Notes: generated by a model from the sequence alone, not told the origin. DNA of 40,070 nt from Xanthobacteraceae bacterium (GCA_028282095.1 JANQIP010000125.1:1-40070); one strand, 5' to 3'; positions 24,266-33,614 are shown, counted from the first letter of the stretch. Numbers and translations are program-made.

Positions 24266-24526
24266 TCAAGAGCTTTGGAACCGGCCTTTCGCCTTGTCGC
24301 ACGCAGCCTTCGTCGTCAGCGTGAAGCCCTGCCCCTTGCACGCATTATGGCCCTTACACGAGCTGCTTGCGGTCTTACAGGCGCTGCGCCCCTTACAGGA
24401 ATTGGCGCCGAAGCACTTGCCCTGTTCCGCGGCGACCGCGGCGGTCGGAGTAGCGACAGCGCCGCCGAGAATGAGCGCGGCGGCGGCAGCGGCAACGGTG
24501 GCGCCCGACTTCACGTTGATCTTCAT
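24266..24526 (-). CDS. bufA: bufferin precursor peptide (BufA, probably BufA2 type)
   Basis: An 86-residue exported peptide with a very good GGAGG ribosome-binding site before ATG 24526. A signal peptide covers about 1-33 (AAAAALILGGAVATPTAAVA). The mature part has Cys38, Cys44, Cys50, Cys57, Cys63 and Cys76, several in CKG or ACK contexts (SSSCKGHNACKGQGF), as in BufA2-type metallophore precursors. It is the first gene of bufABC; the modified peptide is expected to bind copper in the periplasm. No DoxX-type bufD is seen next to it. Which Cys are modified is not known here. Confidence 0.88.
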   Translation of the reverse strand: MKINVKSGATVAAAAAALILGGAVATPTAAVAAEQGKCFGANSCKGRSACKTASSSCKGHNACKGQGFTLTTKAACDKAKGRFQSS

Positions 24527-25230
24527 ATCAGTCCTCCACAATGTTGCATGATGATCTCGCAGGCGCAGGTCCCCATCCCTCAGGTTGACCCGGCACCTCC
24601 GATAACGGATCGCACCCTCAACGCATCTTGCGCCGAACCACCGAAAGGACTGTCCCCACCGCCGGTTGCGGCTTCCCCCGGTAAGCGCAAGCTGCCCCGG
24701 CCGGGAGTCCCGGAGGCATTCTGAGAACTGCTGTCGTCGGATCGCGCCGTTCCCGCGAACGCCCGATCGTCTTTCGATGAACGCGCGGACTTACGCCGCT
24801 GCGCAGCCGGGCACGGCCGTGCCGAAATCGCCGATCGCGCTCTGCGCGGTCGCGACTTGAAGAAGACAGACTTGCGTGTAACCGTGAAGCTCGGAGGAAT
24901 GGCCTATACGGCCGACATCGGCGTCGGCCATCGGCATGTTTCCGCGCAATGATCCTTCGCTCGCAACTGCGGCGATCGCTCATGCTGCGCTCCATTGTAG
25001 TGAGCTGGTCGGGGTCCCCCCCCGGCCTCCCGCCGAGTTGCATTACGTGCGTTTCGATCGCGGCGGCTTAAACGTTACGGTGCTCACGTGGACGTGATGA
25101 CAAGTCGGCTAACACGCACCGGTGCTTTACTTCTTAAACCCGCTAAAGGTTTATGGTGAACCGATGCAATTCTAGGTGCAGACCTTTCGTGACGATTCCA
25201 TGAAGCGGGATTCTCTGGTTATTGGTTGGC
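24527..25230. other. intergenic region, no gene seen
   Basis: About 700 bp between the divergent bufA and radical SAM genes. Open frames on both strands are Arg-rich and lack ribosome-binding sites. The part nearest 25230 is AT-richer and probably carries the plus-strand promoter; the bufA promoter should lie near 24540-24600. No metal-regulator operator is evident. Confidence 0.5.
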
Positions 25231-26202
25231 ATGACCACTTTCGCCGATGATACTCATAAGGTCGGCAGGGCGTTTGAGCCCGCCTACCGGACGCTCGCCC
25301 GAACCGGTGCGCTTGCGCAACGCGCATATGCGGCGCGACTGCGCTTGGAACGCTGCGATCTGTGCGCGCGGTACTGTCGCGTCGACCGGACGACGAATGT
25401 CCGTGGCGCCGCATGCCGCACGGGCGAGAAAGCCATCGTCTATTCGGCCGGCCCGCATCATGGCGAGGAGGACTGCCTCAGGGGCACACGCGGATCGGGC
25501 ACCATCTTCTTCTCGTTCTGCAACCTGCGCTGCGTCTATTGCCAGAACTGGGACATCAGTTGGCGCGGTGAAGGGCAAGAGGTGTCCTCCGAAGAGCTCG
25601 CCGCCATGATGCTCCGGCTGCAGGCGATCGGCTGCCACAACATCAATTTCGTCACGCCCAGCCATGTCGTCGCCCAGATCATCGCGGCCATCGATCTGGC
25701 GGCGGCGCAGGGCCTCGACGTCCCCCTCGTCTACAACACTGCCGGTTATGACAGCCCCGAAGCCCTGGCGCTGCTGGACGGCATCATCGACATCTACATG
25801 CCGGACATGAAGTATGGTGATCCGGCGCTCGCGCACCGGTATTCCCATGTCCGCGACTATGTCAGGATCAATCAAGCGGCCATACGCGAGATGCATCGCC
25901 AAGTGGGTGCGCTCGACACCGACCAGCACGGTCTTGCACGCCGGGGCGTGCTGGTCAGGCACCTGGTATTGCCCAACCGCATCGCCGGCACCGAGGAGGT
26001 GTTGCGTTTCCTCGCCGAAGAGATTTCGCCCGACACCTATCTCAATGTGATGGACCAGTATCGCCCCTGTTATCGCGCCGGCGATTATCCGGACTTGGAC
26101 CGCGCCATTACCGGGCGAGAGTTCAACGAAGCGCTTGAGCTTGCCGACCGGTTCGGCCTTACGCGCGTCGACGGCGGTCCCCGATCGCGGCGGTGGCTCT
26201 GA
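25231..26202 (+). CDS. PflX-like radical SAM protein
   Basis: A 323-residue radical SAM enzyme. The cluster-binding motif CNLRCVYC has Cys97, Cys101 and Cys104, followed by QNWDIS. An N-terminal Cys motif CDLCARYC (Cys45, Cys48, Cys52) and a later C-R-T-G segment probably bind zinc or a second cluster. The downstream parts NFVTPSHVV, VYNTAGYDSPEAL and IYMPDMKYGD match the COG1313/PflX group, related to pyruvate formate-lyase activases. The substrate is unknown. The start is ATG 25231; an in-frame TTG at 25222 is less likely. No glycyl-radical enzyme is nearby. Confidence 0.85.
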   Translation: MTTFADDTHKVGRAFEPAYRTLARTGALAQRAYAARLRLERCDLCARYCRVDRTTNVRGAACRTGEKAIVYSAGPHHGEEDCLRGTRGSGTIFFSFCNLRCVYCQNWDISWRGEGQEVSSEELAAMMLRLQAIGCHNINFVTPSHVVAQIIAAIDLAAAQGLDVPLVYNTAGYDSPEALALLDGIIDIYMPDMKYGDPALAHRYSHVRDYVRINQAAIREMHRQVGALDTDQHGLARRGVLVRHLVLPNRIAGTEEVLRFLAEEISPDTYLNVMDQYRPCYRAGDYPDLDRAITGREFNEALELADRFGLTRVDGGPRSRRWL

Positions 26203-26307
26203 CAACGAATCGGCCGAATCCGCGCCCAAGTCCGCCCGCTTGCTCCATCGGCCGCCGCTTCTCGCTAATCCAACCTGACTTGGTTGCCGTGTTAACCTAT
26301 TGCTCAG

Positions 26308-27114
26308 ATGCAGTGCCGAGCATGGGTTCCTATGACAGCATCAATCGGCGAGGATACTGAGATCGATGCGCCGCCGGCCCTCGTTTCCTTCGGCCCGGCG
26401 CTGACTGCCGCCGTCGTCGGCGCCTCAGGCGGGATCGGCCGCGCTCTGGCCGACGAACTCGCCGCCTGTCCTACTGTTTCGAACATTGTGCGCTTATCAC
26501 GGTCGCCGCCTGCGAGGCGCGACGACTCCGCGCTTCATCTCGACCTCGAAGATGAAACGTCCATTGCTGAAGCCGCGGGTCAAATCGAACGCACACATGG
26601 CGCTCTGCATCTTGTTATTATCGCTACCGGTATATTGCACGACGCGGGTGGCCTGCAGCCTGAACGGAGCTGGCGGGCGCTCGATGCCGCCGCGATGGAG
26701 AGGGTTTTCCGAGTTAACACCATCGGGCCTGCCTTGGTCGCCAAGCACTTCCTTCCGCTGCTTGCAAAGAAACGAAAGTCGGCCTTTGCTGCGCTTTCCG
26801 CTCGAGTCGGGAGTATCGAGGATAACCGGCTCGGCGGTTGGCACGCCTATCGATCATCCAAAGCGGCCCTCAATATGCTGATCAAGACGTTGTCCGTCGA
26901 ACTGGCGCACCGAAACCCAGAGGCACTTTGCGTCGGGCTTCATCCTGGGACCGTCGACAGCGCGCTGTCCAAGCCGTTTCAAGCCAACATCGCCGCAGAA
27001 CGGATCTTCTCACCGCAACGCGCCGCCCGGCAGCTTCTGAATGTGCTCGACCGACTGAGCGTATCCGATACCGGACATGTTTATGCCTGGGATGGATCCA
27101 GAATCCCCTCTTAG
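26308..27114 (+). CDS. short-chain dehydrogenase/reductase
   Basis: A Rossmann-fold oxidoreductase of the SDR superfamily. The dinucleotide-binding motif is GASGGIGRA. The acidic D-L-E-D segment after strand 3, the N-T-I-G motif and the catalytic YRSSK (Tyr and Lys) are present. The serine position reads SARVGS. This resembles the C-factor/CsgA-like SDR subgroup. Cofactor preference and substrate cannot be read from sequence. The longest start is 26308; the ATG at 26332 (MTASIGED) is equally plausible since neither has a clear ribosome-binding site. Confidence 0.8.
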   Translation: MQCRAWVPMTASIGEDTEIDAPPALVSFGPALTAAVVGASGGIGRALADELAACPTVSNIVRLSRSPPARRDDSALHLDLEDETSIAEAAGQIERTHGALHLVIIATGILHDAGGLQPERSWRALDAAAMERVFRVNTIGPALVAKHFLPLLAKKRKSAFAALSARVGSIEDNRLGGWHAYRSSKAALNMLIKTLSVELAHRNPEALCVGLHPGTVDSALSKPFQANIAAERIFSPQRAARQLLNVLDRLSVSDTGHVYAWDGSRIPS

Positions 27115-27204
27115 GTCATTCCGTTATGAAAGAAGTCCGGCACCGTTTACATGATCCAAGACAAGGCCGGTCCCGTTTCCCCATTGTCATTCATGGAGGA
27201 AACG

Positions 27205-27507
27205 ATGAGCGCAGTGGTGGATTGGTACCGCACAGTAACCGACTCCGAGCGAAATCCGCTCAAAACCCTTGCTCCCGCGCAACGCTTTCAGACAATGACC
27301 GTGCTCGGCCTGATGTGGACCACGATCTTCTGCGCGGCTGCGGGTGCTTGGCTGTGGTTTGGCGAGCTCGCGGTCGTGCATCTCCTGCTCGCACTTGGGA
27401 CTTTGTTGACCGGCCTCGAGTTCCGCTCTGCGAGTAGACGTGGAACCTATCGGGACTATCCTAACCCGGATGGAACCGCGCGGTACGACGACGTGTGGGG
27501 CGGCTGA
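27205..27507 (+). CDS. small membrane protein, function unknown
   Basis: A 100-residue protein with two transmembrane helices (TMTVLGLMWTTIFCAAAGA and LAVVHLLLALGTLLTGLEF), a short cytosolic N-terminus and an Arg/Tyr/Asp-rich C-terminal tail. The start at 27205 is preceded by an excellent GGAGG. It lies downstream of the SDR gene on the same strand with a 90-bp gap. No family recognised. Confidence 0.65.
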   Translation: MSAVVDWYRTVTDSERNPLKTLAPAQRFQTMTVLGLMWTTIFCAAAGAWLWFGELAVVHLLLALGTLLTGLEFRSASRRGTYRDYPNPDGTARYDDVWGG

Positions 27508-27550
27508 CCATAGTAGTCCGCCATCGGAACCAAATTGGTCTGACTACCGC

Positions 27551-29089
27551 TTACAATCGCTCAGTTGACGACAGGAGTTCGGTTGCCCGCGCCCCGATGG
27601 CCGCCTTCTCTGAAGAGGCGAACCGATCCAATGTCCGGTACATTTGTGCCATGCGAGGATTGCGCTCAAGCTTGGCGCGGTGGCGAGCGAGAAAATCCCA
27701 ATACAAGGCGTTGAAGGGGCATGCACCGTCGTCCGTGCGCGAGCGCGGATCGTAACAGCATTTTTCGCAATAGTTGGACATGCGCTTGATATAGGCACCT
27801 GAAGCGACATACGGCTTCGATGCCAAAAGCCCGCCATCGCCGAACTGACTCATACCAAGCGTATTCGGCAGCTCCACCCATTCATAGGCGTCAACATAGA
27901 CGGTCAGATACCATTCGTGAACGGCCTCGGGCGCAATGCCGGCGAGGAGCGCGAAATTTCCGGTCACCATGAGCCGCTGGATATGGTGAGCATAGGCGTG
28001 TTCTTTGGTCTGACTGATGGCGGCACGCAGGCATGCCATCCTCGTCTCCGCGGTCCAGTAGAATGATGGCAGCGCCCGCGCATGACCGAAGAAATTGCGG
28101 GATCTGTAAGCCGGCATGTGCAGCCAATAGATCCCCCGGACAAATTCACGCCACCCGATGATCTGTCGGATGAAACCCTCGGCAGCATTCAACGGAACGC
28201 GACCGGCACGATAGGCCGCTTCGACCCGCCGGCAAACATCGAGCGGATCGAGCAGGCCGCAATTGATGTAAAGCGACAATACGGAATGGTACAGGAACGG
28301 CTCGCCCTCGAGCATGGCGTCCTGAAACGTTCCGAACCAAGGCAGAGCACACGAGACGAAATGCTCGCGCGCCGCCTCGGCGCCTTGCCGCGTCACCGCG
28401 AACCAGAACGGCTTCAAATCACCGAAATGATCGGGAAACCGCTCTTCGACGAGGGCGATCACTTGTTCGGTGATTGCATCGGGCTCGACGCGATACGGCC
28501 GCGGCATGTGCGCATTCGGCGGGGCACGTCTGCGGTTGTCCTGGTCGTAGTTCCATCTGCCGCCTTCCGGCGCTTCTGCGTTCATGAGCAGGCCGGTGCG
28601 TCGGCGCATCTCGCGATAGAAATGCTCCATGCGTAGTTGCTTGCGGCCACGCGCCCAGCGGGCGAATGCCTCGGTTGAGCAGATGAAGCGATCATCCTTG
28701 AGGATCGTGACCGCAAGCCCAAGACTATCCGGCCAGCTTTGCATTTCGTGGCGCAGGCGCCACTCGCCGGGCTCGGTTAGAACGACGCCCTGCGGGTGCA
28801 TTTCGCGGACGAGCCGGCTGACTTCCGAGGTGAGAGAACCGGACCGGCCCGTCTCGCTTAACGTGCGGTAAACGACGCGCCACCCGATCGCGGTCAGCTC
28901 CTCGGCGAAATGCCGCATGGCAGAGAGTACAAACGCGATCTTCTTCTTATGGTGCCGGACATATGTCGCTTCTTCCTGCACCTCGGCGATCAGCACGACG
29001 TCTCTAAGCGGATCGCCCGCCCGCAAGCTCGCCAATGCCGGACTGAGCTGATCACCTAAGATAAGGATGATCTGTCGCGCCGCCTGCAT
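27551..29089 (-). CDS. iron-sulfur photolyase (FeS-BCP/CryPro, PhrB-like)
   Basis: A 512-residue cryptochrome/photolyase-family protein of the bacterial FeS group, which repairs (6-4) photoproducts using FAD and blue light. The N-terminal Rossmann domain starts with ILILGDQLSPAL, the deoxyribodipyrimidine photolyase-related signature. The FAD-binding helical half contains IGWREFVRGIYW, YAHHIQRLMVTGNFALL and EWVELPNTLGMSQFGDGG. The C-terminal Cys set YCEKCCYDPRSR and GACPF binds the [4Fe-4S] cluster. Repair specificity is inferred from the family. The start is set at ATG 29089 just before the conserved strand; an upstream GTG at 29134 is open. Confidence 0.9.
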   Translation of the reverse strand: MQAARQIILILGDQLSPALASLRAGDPLRDVVLIAEVQEEATYVRHHKKKIAFVLSAMRHFAEELTAIGWRVVYRTLSETGRSGSLTSEVSRLVREMHPQGVVLTEPGEWRLRHEMQSWPDSLGLAVTILKDDRFICSTEAFARWARGRKQLRMEHFYREMRRRTGLLMNAEAPEGGRWNYDQDNRRRAPPNAHMPRPYRVEPDAITEQVIALVEERFPDHFGDLKPFWFAVTRQGAEAAREHFVSCALPWFGTFQDAMLEGEPFLYHSVLSLYINCGLLDPLDVCRRVEAAYRAGRVPLNAAEGFIRQIIGWREFVRGIYWLHMPAYRSRNFFGHARALPSFYWTAETRMACLRAAISQTKEHAYAHHIQRLMVTGNFALLAGIAPEAVHEWYLTVYVDAYEWVELPNTLGMSQFGDGGLLASKPYVASGAYIKRMSNYCEKCCYDPRSRTDDGACPFNALYWDFLARHRAKLERNPRMAQMYRTLDRFASSEKAAIGARATELLSSTERL

Positions 29090-29476
29090 GGTATCATCAC
29101 CCGGGCCCGGCAGGTTTCTACCGAAAGCCGACACCGTTTAGCCGCAGAAAAGCCGTCCTATAAAAAAGTAAGAGCACGGCACTGTTTCACGCATAGCGGA
29201 ATGCCCTTTCTTCTTTTCCTTGTTTGATCGCATTCGCTTTGTTCGCCCGCATGATCTGCGCTGAGAAACTCGCCGATTTTCCCGGCCTTCGCGCCAGCCG
29301 CCCGCATTCACTTTGCCGCGATGGCCGTTCGATTGGAGGCGGAACCAGTGATCCAAGGCACCGGCAATTGCGTTGATCGGGCATATAGCGACCGTAAGCA
29401 CGCAACGGGAGCGATAGTGCGTCCCGTGTCGGGTTGCGGCATTCCGATCCACTCCGGAACGAAAGGCGCTTCGCCA
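29090..29476. other. intergenic region with a partial dispersed repeat
   Basis: The gap between the photolyase and fasciclin genes, which are divergent. About 29200-29290 holds an inverted partial copy of the CATGATC/GAGCGCGATC repeat family. The remainder should contain both promoters. No gene is seen. Confidence 0.45.
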
Positions 29477-29983
29477 ATGTTCAGCCTCAAATCAACCGTC
29501 GTAGGGCTCGTCCTCGCAGCGAGCTTGGTCGCGACGACCGTATCCGCGCGCGCGGCCGGGGACATCGTCGATACGGCCACCAAGGCCGGTAATTTCACCA
29601 CGCTTGTCGCGGCCGTTAAGGCGGCCGGGCTCGTCGACACGCTGAAGGGCCCCGGCCCGTTCACTGTGTTCGCCCCTACCGACGAGGCCTTCAAGAAACT
29701 GCCGGCCGGCACGCTTGAGTCGCTGCTCAAGCCGGAGAACAAAGAGCAGCTCGTCGGCATCCTGACTTACCATGTGGTCCCCGGAAGCGTCGACGCCGCG
29801 AAGATAACGGGCAACAAGCAAAAGCAGTTCGGCATCAAGTCCGTTCAAGGCGCCGAAATTCCCGTCGACACCAGGGATGGCGTGAAGGTTTCGGGCGCCA
29901 ACGTCACTAAGACGGATATCAATGCGTCGAATGGCGTCATCCACGTCATCGACGCGGTCATCCTGCCGCCTGAGAAGAGTTGA
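29477..29983 (+). CDS. secreted fasciclin-domain protein
   Basis: A 168-residue protein with a signal peptide ([19 protein letters not shown]) and one complete fasciclin (FAS1) domain. The H1 box is [16 protein letters not shown] and the H2 region runs from [11 protein letters not shown] to [16 protein letters not shown]. It is probably a periplasmic or surface adhesion-type protein. The start is ATG 29477 after AAGG; an upstream open stretch to 29321 lacks a signal peptide and is unlikely to be translated. It stands alone and is followed by a strong hairpin. Confidence 0.85.
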   Translation: MFSLKSTVVGLVLAASLVATTVSARAAGDIVDTATKAGNFTTLVAAVKAAGLVDTLKGPGPFTVFAPTDEAFKKLPAGTLESLLKPENKEQLVGILTYHVVPGSVDAAKITGNKQKQFGIKSVQGAEIPVDTRDGVKVSGANVTKTDINASNGVIHVIDAVILPPEKS

Positions 29984-30045
29984 CCAGAGCGCGCAATCAC
30001 CGGGCCGGCGCATAGACTCATTTAGCTCTATTCGAGCCGGCAAGA

Positions 30046-30086
30046 CAGACGCGGCGCTGCCCCCCCCTCCCGCAGCGCCGCGTCTG
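30046..30086. terminator. terminator hairpin after the fasciclin gene
   Basis: CAGACGCGGCGCTGC at 30046-30060 and its exact reverse complement at 30072-30086 form a 15-bp GC-rich stem with an 11-base C-rich loop, followed by CTGTTT. It lies between the convergent fasciclin and dctM genes and could end transcription from both sides. Confidence 0.7.
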
Positions 30087-30140
30087 CTGTTTCAGACTTG
30101 GCAGCGATGATCGCTGCATGCGCGCTGACGCCCTCAAGCA

Positions 30141-30230
30141 ATGATCCCGAGAAGTTGCAGACTTTTTTTCGGACAAACTCTTGCGACAAAGCAAACAGAA
30201 ATAGACTGCGATCGATTCAATCTGAATGAA
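30141..30230. repeat. dispersed intergenic repeat (CATGATC family)
   Basis: ATGATCCCGAGAAGTTGCAG, then a short spacer and TGCGATCGATTCAATCTGAA. The same two-part arrangement occurs at 39923-40000 and in weaker form at 32140 and 33971. It lies in the dctM downstream gap. Confidence 0.6.
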
Positions 30231-30266
30231 CGGCGCGTTCGCCTCGCACAGTCGCACCGTCGCGTG

Positions 30267-31583
30267 TCACCGGATGATCGACGGCAGCCAGGTTGCAATT
30301 CCCGGAAGACCGATCAACAGGCCGAGCACGATGATCTCCAGCATGATGAACGGCAGCGCCGCCAGATACACCTGCCGGAGCGTGATCGATTTGGGTGCCA
30401 CCCCTTTCATCACATAGATCAAAAGGCCGAAGGGCGGCGTCTTGAAGCTGATCTCCATCGCGATCAGCATCAATACGCCGAACCACAAAAGGTCGACACC
30501 CATGCTCTGCGCCAGCGGAATGAAGAACGGCAGCGTGATCATGATCATGCTGACCTGATCGACAAAGCAGCCGAGAAACAGCAGCACGACGATCATCGCG
30601 ATGACGAGGACCACCCGGTCGGCGCCAAATCCCTCGATCAGTTTCAGCAGGCCATCGGTTGCGCCGGAAAACGCAAGAATCTGCGCAAAGGTCACCGATG
30701 CGCCGATGATGAACAGGATCATCACCGAGATTTTGGCCGTCTCCATGATCGCGACATAGAAGCCCGCCCAGGTGAACCTGCGATAGGCGATCGCGGCAAT
30801 GATGGCCGCCACCGTGCCGAGCGCCGCCGATTCGGTGGGTGTCGCCCATCCGGCGAGGATCGATCCGACGACGATGACGAAGATGCCGAACAATGGAACG
30901 ACATAGATCAGGAACGGCGTCCAGCGTTCGCGCGCGCTGAGCTCGAGATGCGCCTCGTCGACGGGCGCCAGCCTCGGCTCGTAGGAACAGCGCCCGATAA
31001 TGTAGGCGAGAAAGACGGCGCTCATCATGATCCCGGGAATGATGCCGGCGATCAGCAGCTTGGCGATGGAGATGCCCGCCAGGCTGCCGAGCAATACCGC
31101 CAACGCCGATGGCGGGACCAGCATGGCAATCGAGCCGGTCGCCATGATCGGCCCCATGGCGATGGTCGGATGATAGCCGCGCTTGAGCATGTCCGGCAGC
31201 AGCGCGCTGCCGAGCACGGCGGTATTGGCGATGGTGGAGCCGGACAGCGAGGAGAAGATCGTACCGCCTAGGATCGACACGATGGAAAGCCGGCCGGGCA
31301 CGCGGGCGATCAGGCGGTCGACCGCATTGATGGCCTGGAACGCGACCCCGGTGTGAAACAGGATCTCGCCCATCAGCAGGAACAGCGGGATCGGCGCCAG
31401 CGTGAAACTCGACAGAGCGGCAAAGGTGTTGCGCGCCATCTGGTCGAGGCCGGCCTGACCGCCGAGAAAGATATAGGCGCCGATGAGATCGATGCCGATA
31501 AAGGCGAAAGCAACCGGCAGGCCCAACATCATCAGCACGGTGAGCGTGCCGAGCATGAGGATGAGGGCGCTGCTCCAGATCAC
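30267..31583 (-). CDS. dctM: TRAP transporter large permease (DctM)
   Basis: A 438-residue inner-membrane protein with about twelve hydrophobic helices, the transport subunit of a tripartite ATP-independent periplasmic transporter. Typical DctM features are an N-terminal LMLGLPVAFAFIGIDLIGAY, the FFSSLSGSTIANTA-like segment here as FSSLSGSTIANTAVLG, and GIIPGIMM. It moves an organic acid or similar solute with sodium. The start is GTG 31583, one base after the dctQ stop. Substrate unknown. Confidence 0.92.
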   Translation of the reverse strand: MIWSSALILMLGTLTVLMMLGLPVAFAFIGIDLIGAYIFLGGQAGLDQMARNTFAALSSFTLAPIPLFLLMGEILFHTGVAFQAINAVDRLIARVPGRLSIVSILGGTIFSSLSGSTIANTAVLGSALLPDMLKRGYHPTIAMGPIMATGSIAMLVPPSALAVLLGSLAGISIAKLLIAGIIPGIMMSAVFLAYIIGRCSYEPRLAPVDEAHLELSARERWTPFLIYVVPLFGIFVIVVGSILAGWATPTESAALGTVAAIIAAIAYRRFTWAGFYVAIMETAKISVMILFIIGASVTFAQILAFSGATDGLLKLIEGFGADRVVLVIAMIVVLLFLGCFVDQVSMIMITLPFFIPLAQSMGVDLLWFGVLMLIAMEISFKTPPFGLLIYVMKGVAPKSITLRQVYLAALPFIMLEIIVLGLLIGLPGIATWLPSIIR

Positions 31584-31584
31584 C

Positions 31585-32109
31585 TCAGAATCCCTCGCGC
31601 GGCCGGCTCACCTCATGCGACGACGGCGGCGAAAGCCAGGCGACGACGAGGCGGCGGAGGAACTCGATTGCGAGCAGAGCACAGCCTAGCGGAATGAACA
31701 TCATCAGCATCCATTCCGCGACCACGAGCTCCTTCACGATCAGATCGCCGCGCTGAAAGCTGACCAATGTCACCCTCAAGCCATGCCAGCCCAGAATGAT
31801 GGAACAGACGAGACCGGCAAGATCGGCGACGATCTCCATCCATCGGGCCACTTGCGCGGGAACCTGGAGCAACACCACATCGACGCGGACATGGCTGCCC
31901 AGCCACAGCACCCAAGGTGCAGCGAGGAAGGTGGCCACGAACAGCGCATATTCGGTGATCTCCAGCAGCGCGCCGGAGCTGAACAGACCAAGATTGCGCA
32001 GCACGACATCGAGTGCGATCAGAAACGCCAATACGACGAATGTCAGGCCGGCGAGGAACCCGCAGCCGGTAAGCAGCCTGCCATAGGCCGTGCTGATCCA
32101 AGCGCGCAT
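31585..32109 (-). CDS. dctQ: TRAP transporter small permease (DctQ)
   Basis: A 174-residue inner-membrane protein with four helices (FLAGLTFVVLAFLIALDVVL; EITEYALFVATFLAAPWVL; a central helix IVADLAGLVCSIILGWHGL; MLMMFIPLGCALLAIEFL). R-N-L-G after helix 1 and the E-I-T-E-Y segment are standard DctQ features. It pairs with DctM and is separated from it by only one base. The binding-protein gene lies upstream behind a 297-bp repeat-filled gap. Confidence 0.88.
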   Translation of the reverse strand: MRAWISTAYGRLLTGCGFLAGLTFVVLAFLIALDVVLRNLGLFSSGALLEITEYALFVATFLAAPWVLWLGSHVRVDVVLLQVPAQVARWMEIVADLAGLVCSIILGWHGLRVTLVSFQRGDLIVKELVVAEWMLMMFIPLGCALLAIEFLRRLVVAWLSPPSSHEVSRPREGF

Positions 32110-32139
32110 TCAACCCCCGCGGCCGGGCGCAGACCGGTC

Positions 32140-32352
32140 AGAGCACGGTCCCGAAAAGCTCGCAAGTTTATCGGACAAGATCATGCGACCAAAAAACGAG
32201 AGCGCAATCGATTTAAGGCGAAGCAATCGCGCGCTCGCTTTTCCTTCTCTGACGGTCCGATCCCGGACGGGCAGAGGGGAGACGCGAGCGGAGCCGTCCT
32301 TGTGGTGCGGCACCAACACGCTGAGACGTGTTCAAGCGCCGGCGCCGCACCG
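32140..32352. repeat. two repeat families between dctP and dctQ (includes bipartite repeat copy 2)
   Basis: 32140-32240 is a copy of the CATGATC/GAGCGC family. 32251-32352 is a degenerate bipartite palindromic repeat: half of module A (CTGACGGTCCGATCCCGGAC) and a full module B (GTGGTGCGGCACCAAC at 32302 paired around 32337-32352). They interrupt the transporter operon and may reduce expression of dctQM relative to dctP. Confidence 0.7.
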
Positions 32353-32406
32353 CTAGGGCGTCCTGCATTCCGCGATGTGCCGGATGCGGGGTCAAGACGC
32401 GATGGG

Positions 32407-33393
32407 CTATTTCTTGGTGAGCAGTTCGCGCAGCTTGGGACCCGTCTGCGGATTGGTCTTGATGACCTCGGCCCAACCCGTGGCGTAGGCGCGATCGATA
32501 TAGTCCTCACCCTCCTTGCCGGCGAAGGTGATGGTCTTGATGCCGGCATCCGCCTGGCGCTTCTTCTCGCTCTCGTTGATCGCCTTGTCTTCCGGACAGG
32601 TGGTCTTTTCGATAAAGGTCGCGGCCTCGCGCAGGACGTTCTTCTGTTCGTCGTTCAACGACTTCCACTTGTCGAGGTTGATCAGGATCTCGACGCTGGC
32701 GCGGTAGAAGCCGGGATCGACGCGATACTTGGTGACCTCATGCCAGCCGAGATCGAGCACGCCCTGGGTCGGCCAGCCATATCCGTCGACCGTGCCCCGC
32801 TCGAGCGCGGTGTACACCTCGCCCGGGGCCGTGCGGATCAGATTGGCCCCCATATCGGCGAAGAATGCGCGGTAGATCGGCGTCACGCGAATCTTGAAGC
32901 CCTTGAGATCCGGCTTGCTGATCGGCTTGGTCAGATAGAGATGGAACGGAACGCACTCCTTGTGCCGCGCCAGATGGCGGGCGTTCATCTTCTTCTCATG
33001 CAGGTCGTTCACATAATCCCATGCACCGTTCTCGCGTTCCTCGGTGACCGTGAACTGGCTCAATTTGATCGCGTCGGCCTCCGGCACCAGCTTCGTATAG
33101 AAGGCGCCCGGCAGATTGCCGATATCGACCACGCCGGTGCGGATGGCATCGCCAAGCTGGAAGGGATTCATCACCTTGCCGCCGCCGCCGCGGTAGTTGA
33201 TCTTGATCTTGCCCTTGCCGAGTTCATTGACCTTGTCGATGAAGCGTTCGAAATTCTTGGAGAAGGTCGTGCCCTGCGCGAACGCGCTGACGGCCGACAG
33301 CGTCGCCTCCTCGGCCATCGCCCGATCCGTCCACGCTGAAACGCCCAGCAGGATGACCGGCGCGACGAGGGCGATTTTCATTTTCTTCGTCAT
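32407..33393 (-). CDS. dctP: TRAP transporter solute-binding protein (DctP)
   Basis: A 328-residue periplasmic binding protein with a signal peptide (MKIALVAPVILLGVSAW). The DctP fold is seen in GGGGKVMNPFQLGDAIRTG, VDIGNLPGAFY, KGFKIRVTP with the substrate-carboxylate Arg, GEVYTALERGTVDGYGWP and the C-terminal helical region. A GGGAGG ribosome-binding site precedes ATG 33393. It captures the solute for the DctQM permease. The ligand cannot be deduced. Confidence 0.92.
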   Translation of the reverse strand: MTKKMKIALVAPVILLGVSAWTDRAMAEEATLSAVSAFAQGTTFSKNFERFIDKVNELGKGKIKINYRGGGGKVMNPFQLGDAIRTGVVDIGNLPGAFYTKLVPEADAIKLSQFTVTEERENGAWDYVNDLHEKKMNARHLARHKECVPFHLYLTKPISKPDLKGFKIRVTPIYRAFFADMGANLIRTAPGEVYTALERGTVDGYGWPTQGVLDLGWHEVTKYRVDPGFYRASVEILINLDKWKSLNDEQKNVLREAATFIEKTTCPEDKAINESEKKRQADAGIKTITFAGKEGEDYIDRAYATGWAEVIKTNPQTGPKLRELLTKK

Positions 33394-33614
33394 CGTGTTC
33401 CTCCCTTGACGAAACGAGTATGCCGTATGCGGTGTGCCGCGGCGACACCATACGGTCGTGCGGGCCACGGCGTGGCGTGGCGGCCAGGGTGAGGCTGTGT
33501 TCTGTTTCTCCCGCGCTTTGGGGCGCGATCGCCTCGCCTTGAATCACCGCGCTCCGTTTTCTCTTTTTTTGATTGTATGATCCCGCAGAGTCTGCCGGCT
33601 TTCTGGTTCATGCT

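Noticed and set aside
24618..25043. Minus-strand 141-codon frame upstream of bufA
   Set aside because: Arg-rich, no motif, no ribosome-binding site; overlapping frames on the other strand are as long.
29341..29370. EcfG-type promoter (GGAAC with CGTT) before the fasciclin gene
   Set aside because: The two boxes are about 25 bp apart, too far for the usual 16-17 bp spacing.
31783..33339. Long plus-strand frames opposite the TRAP genes and, similarly, at 34292-35629 and 36667-37674
   Set aside because: All lie antisense to well-supported genes (dctQ/dctP, glgM, glgE) and have His/Arg/Asp-rich shadow composition.
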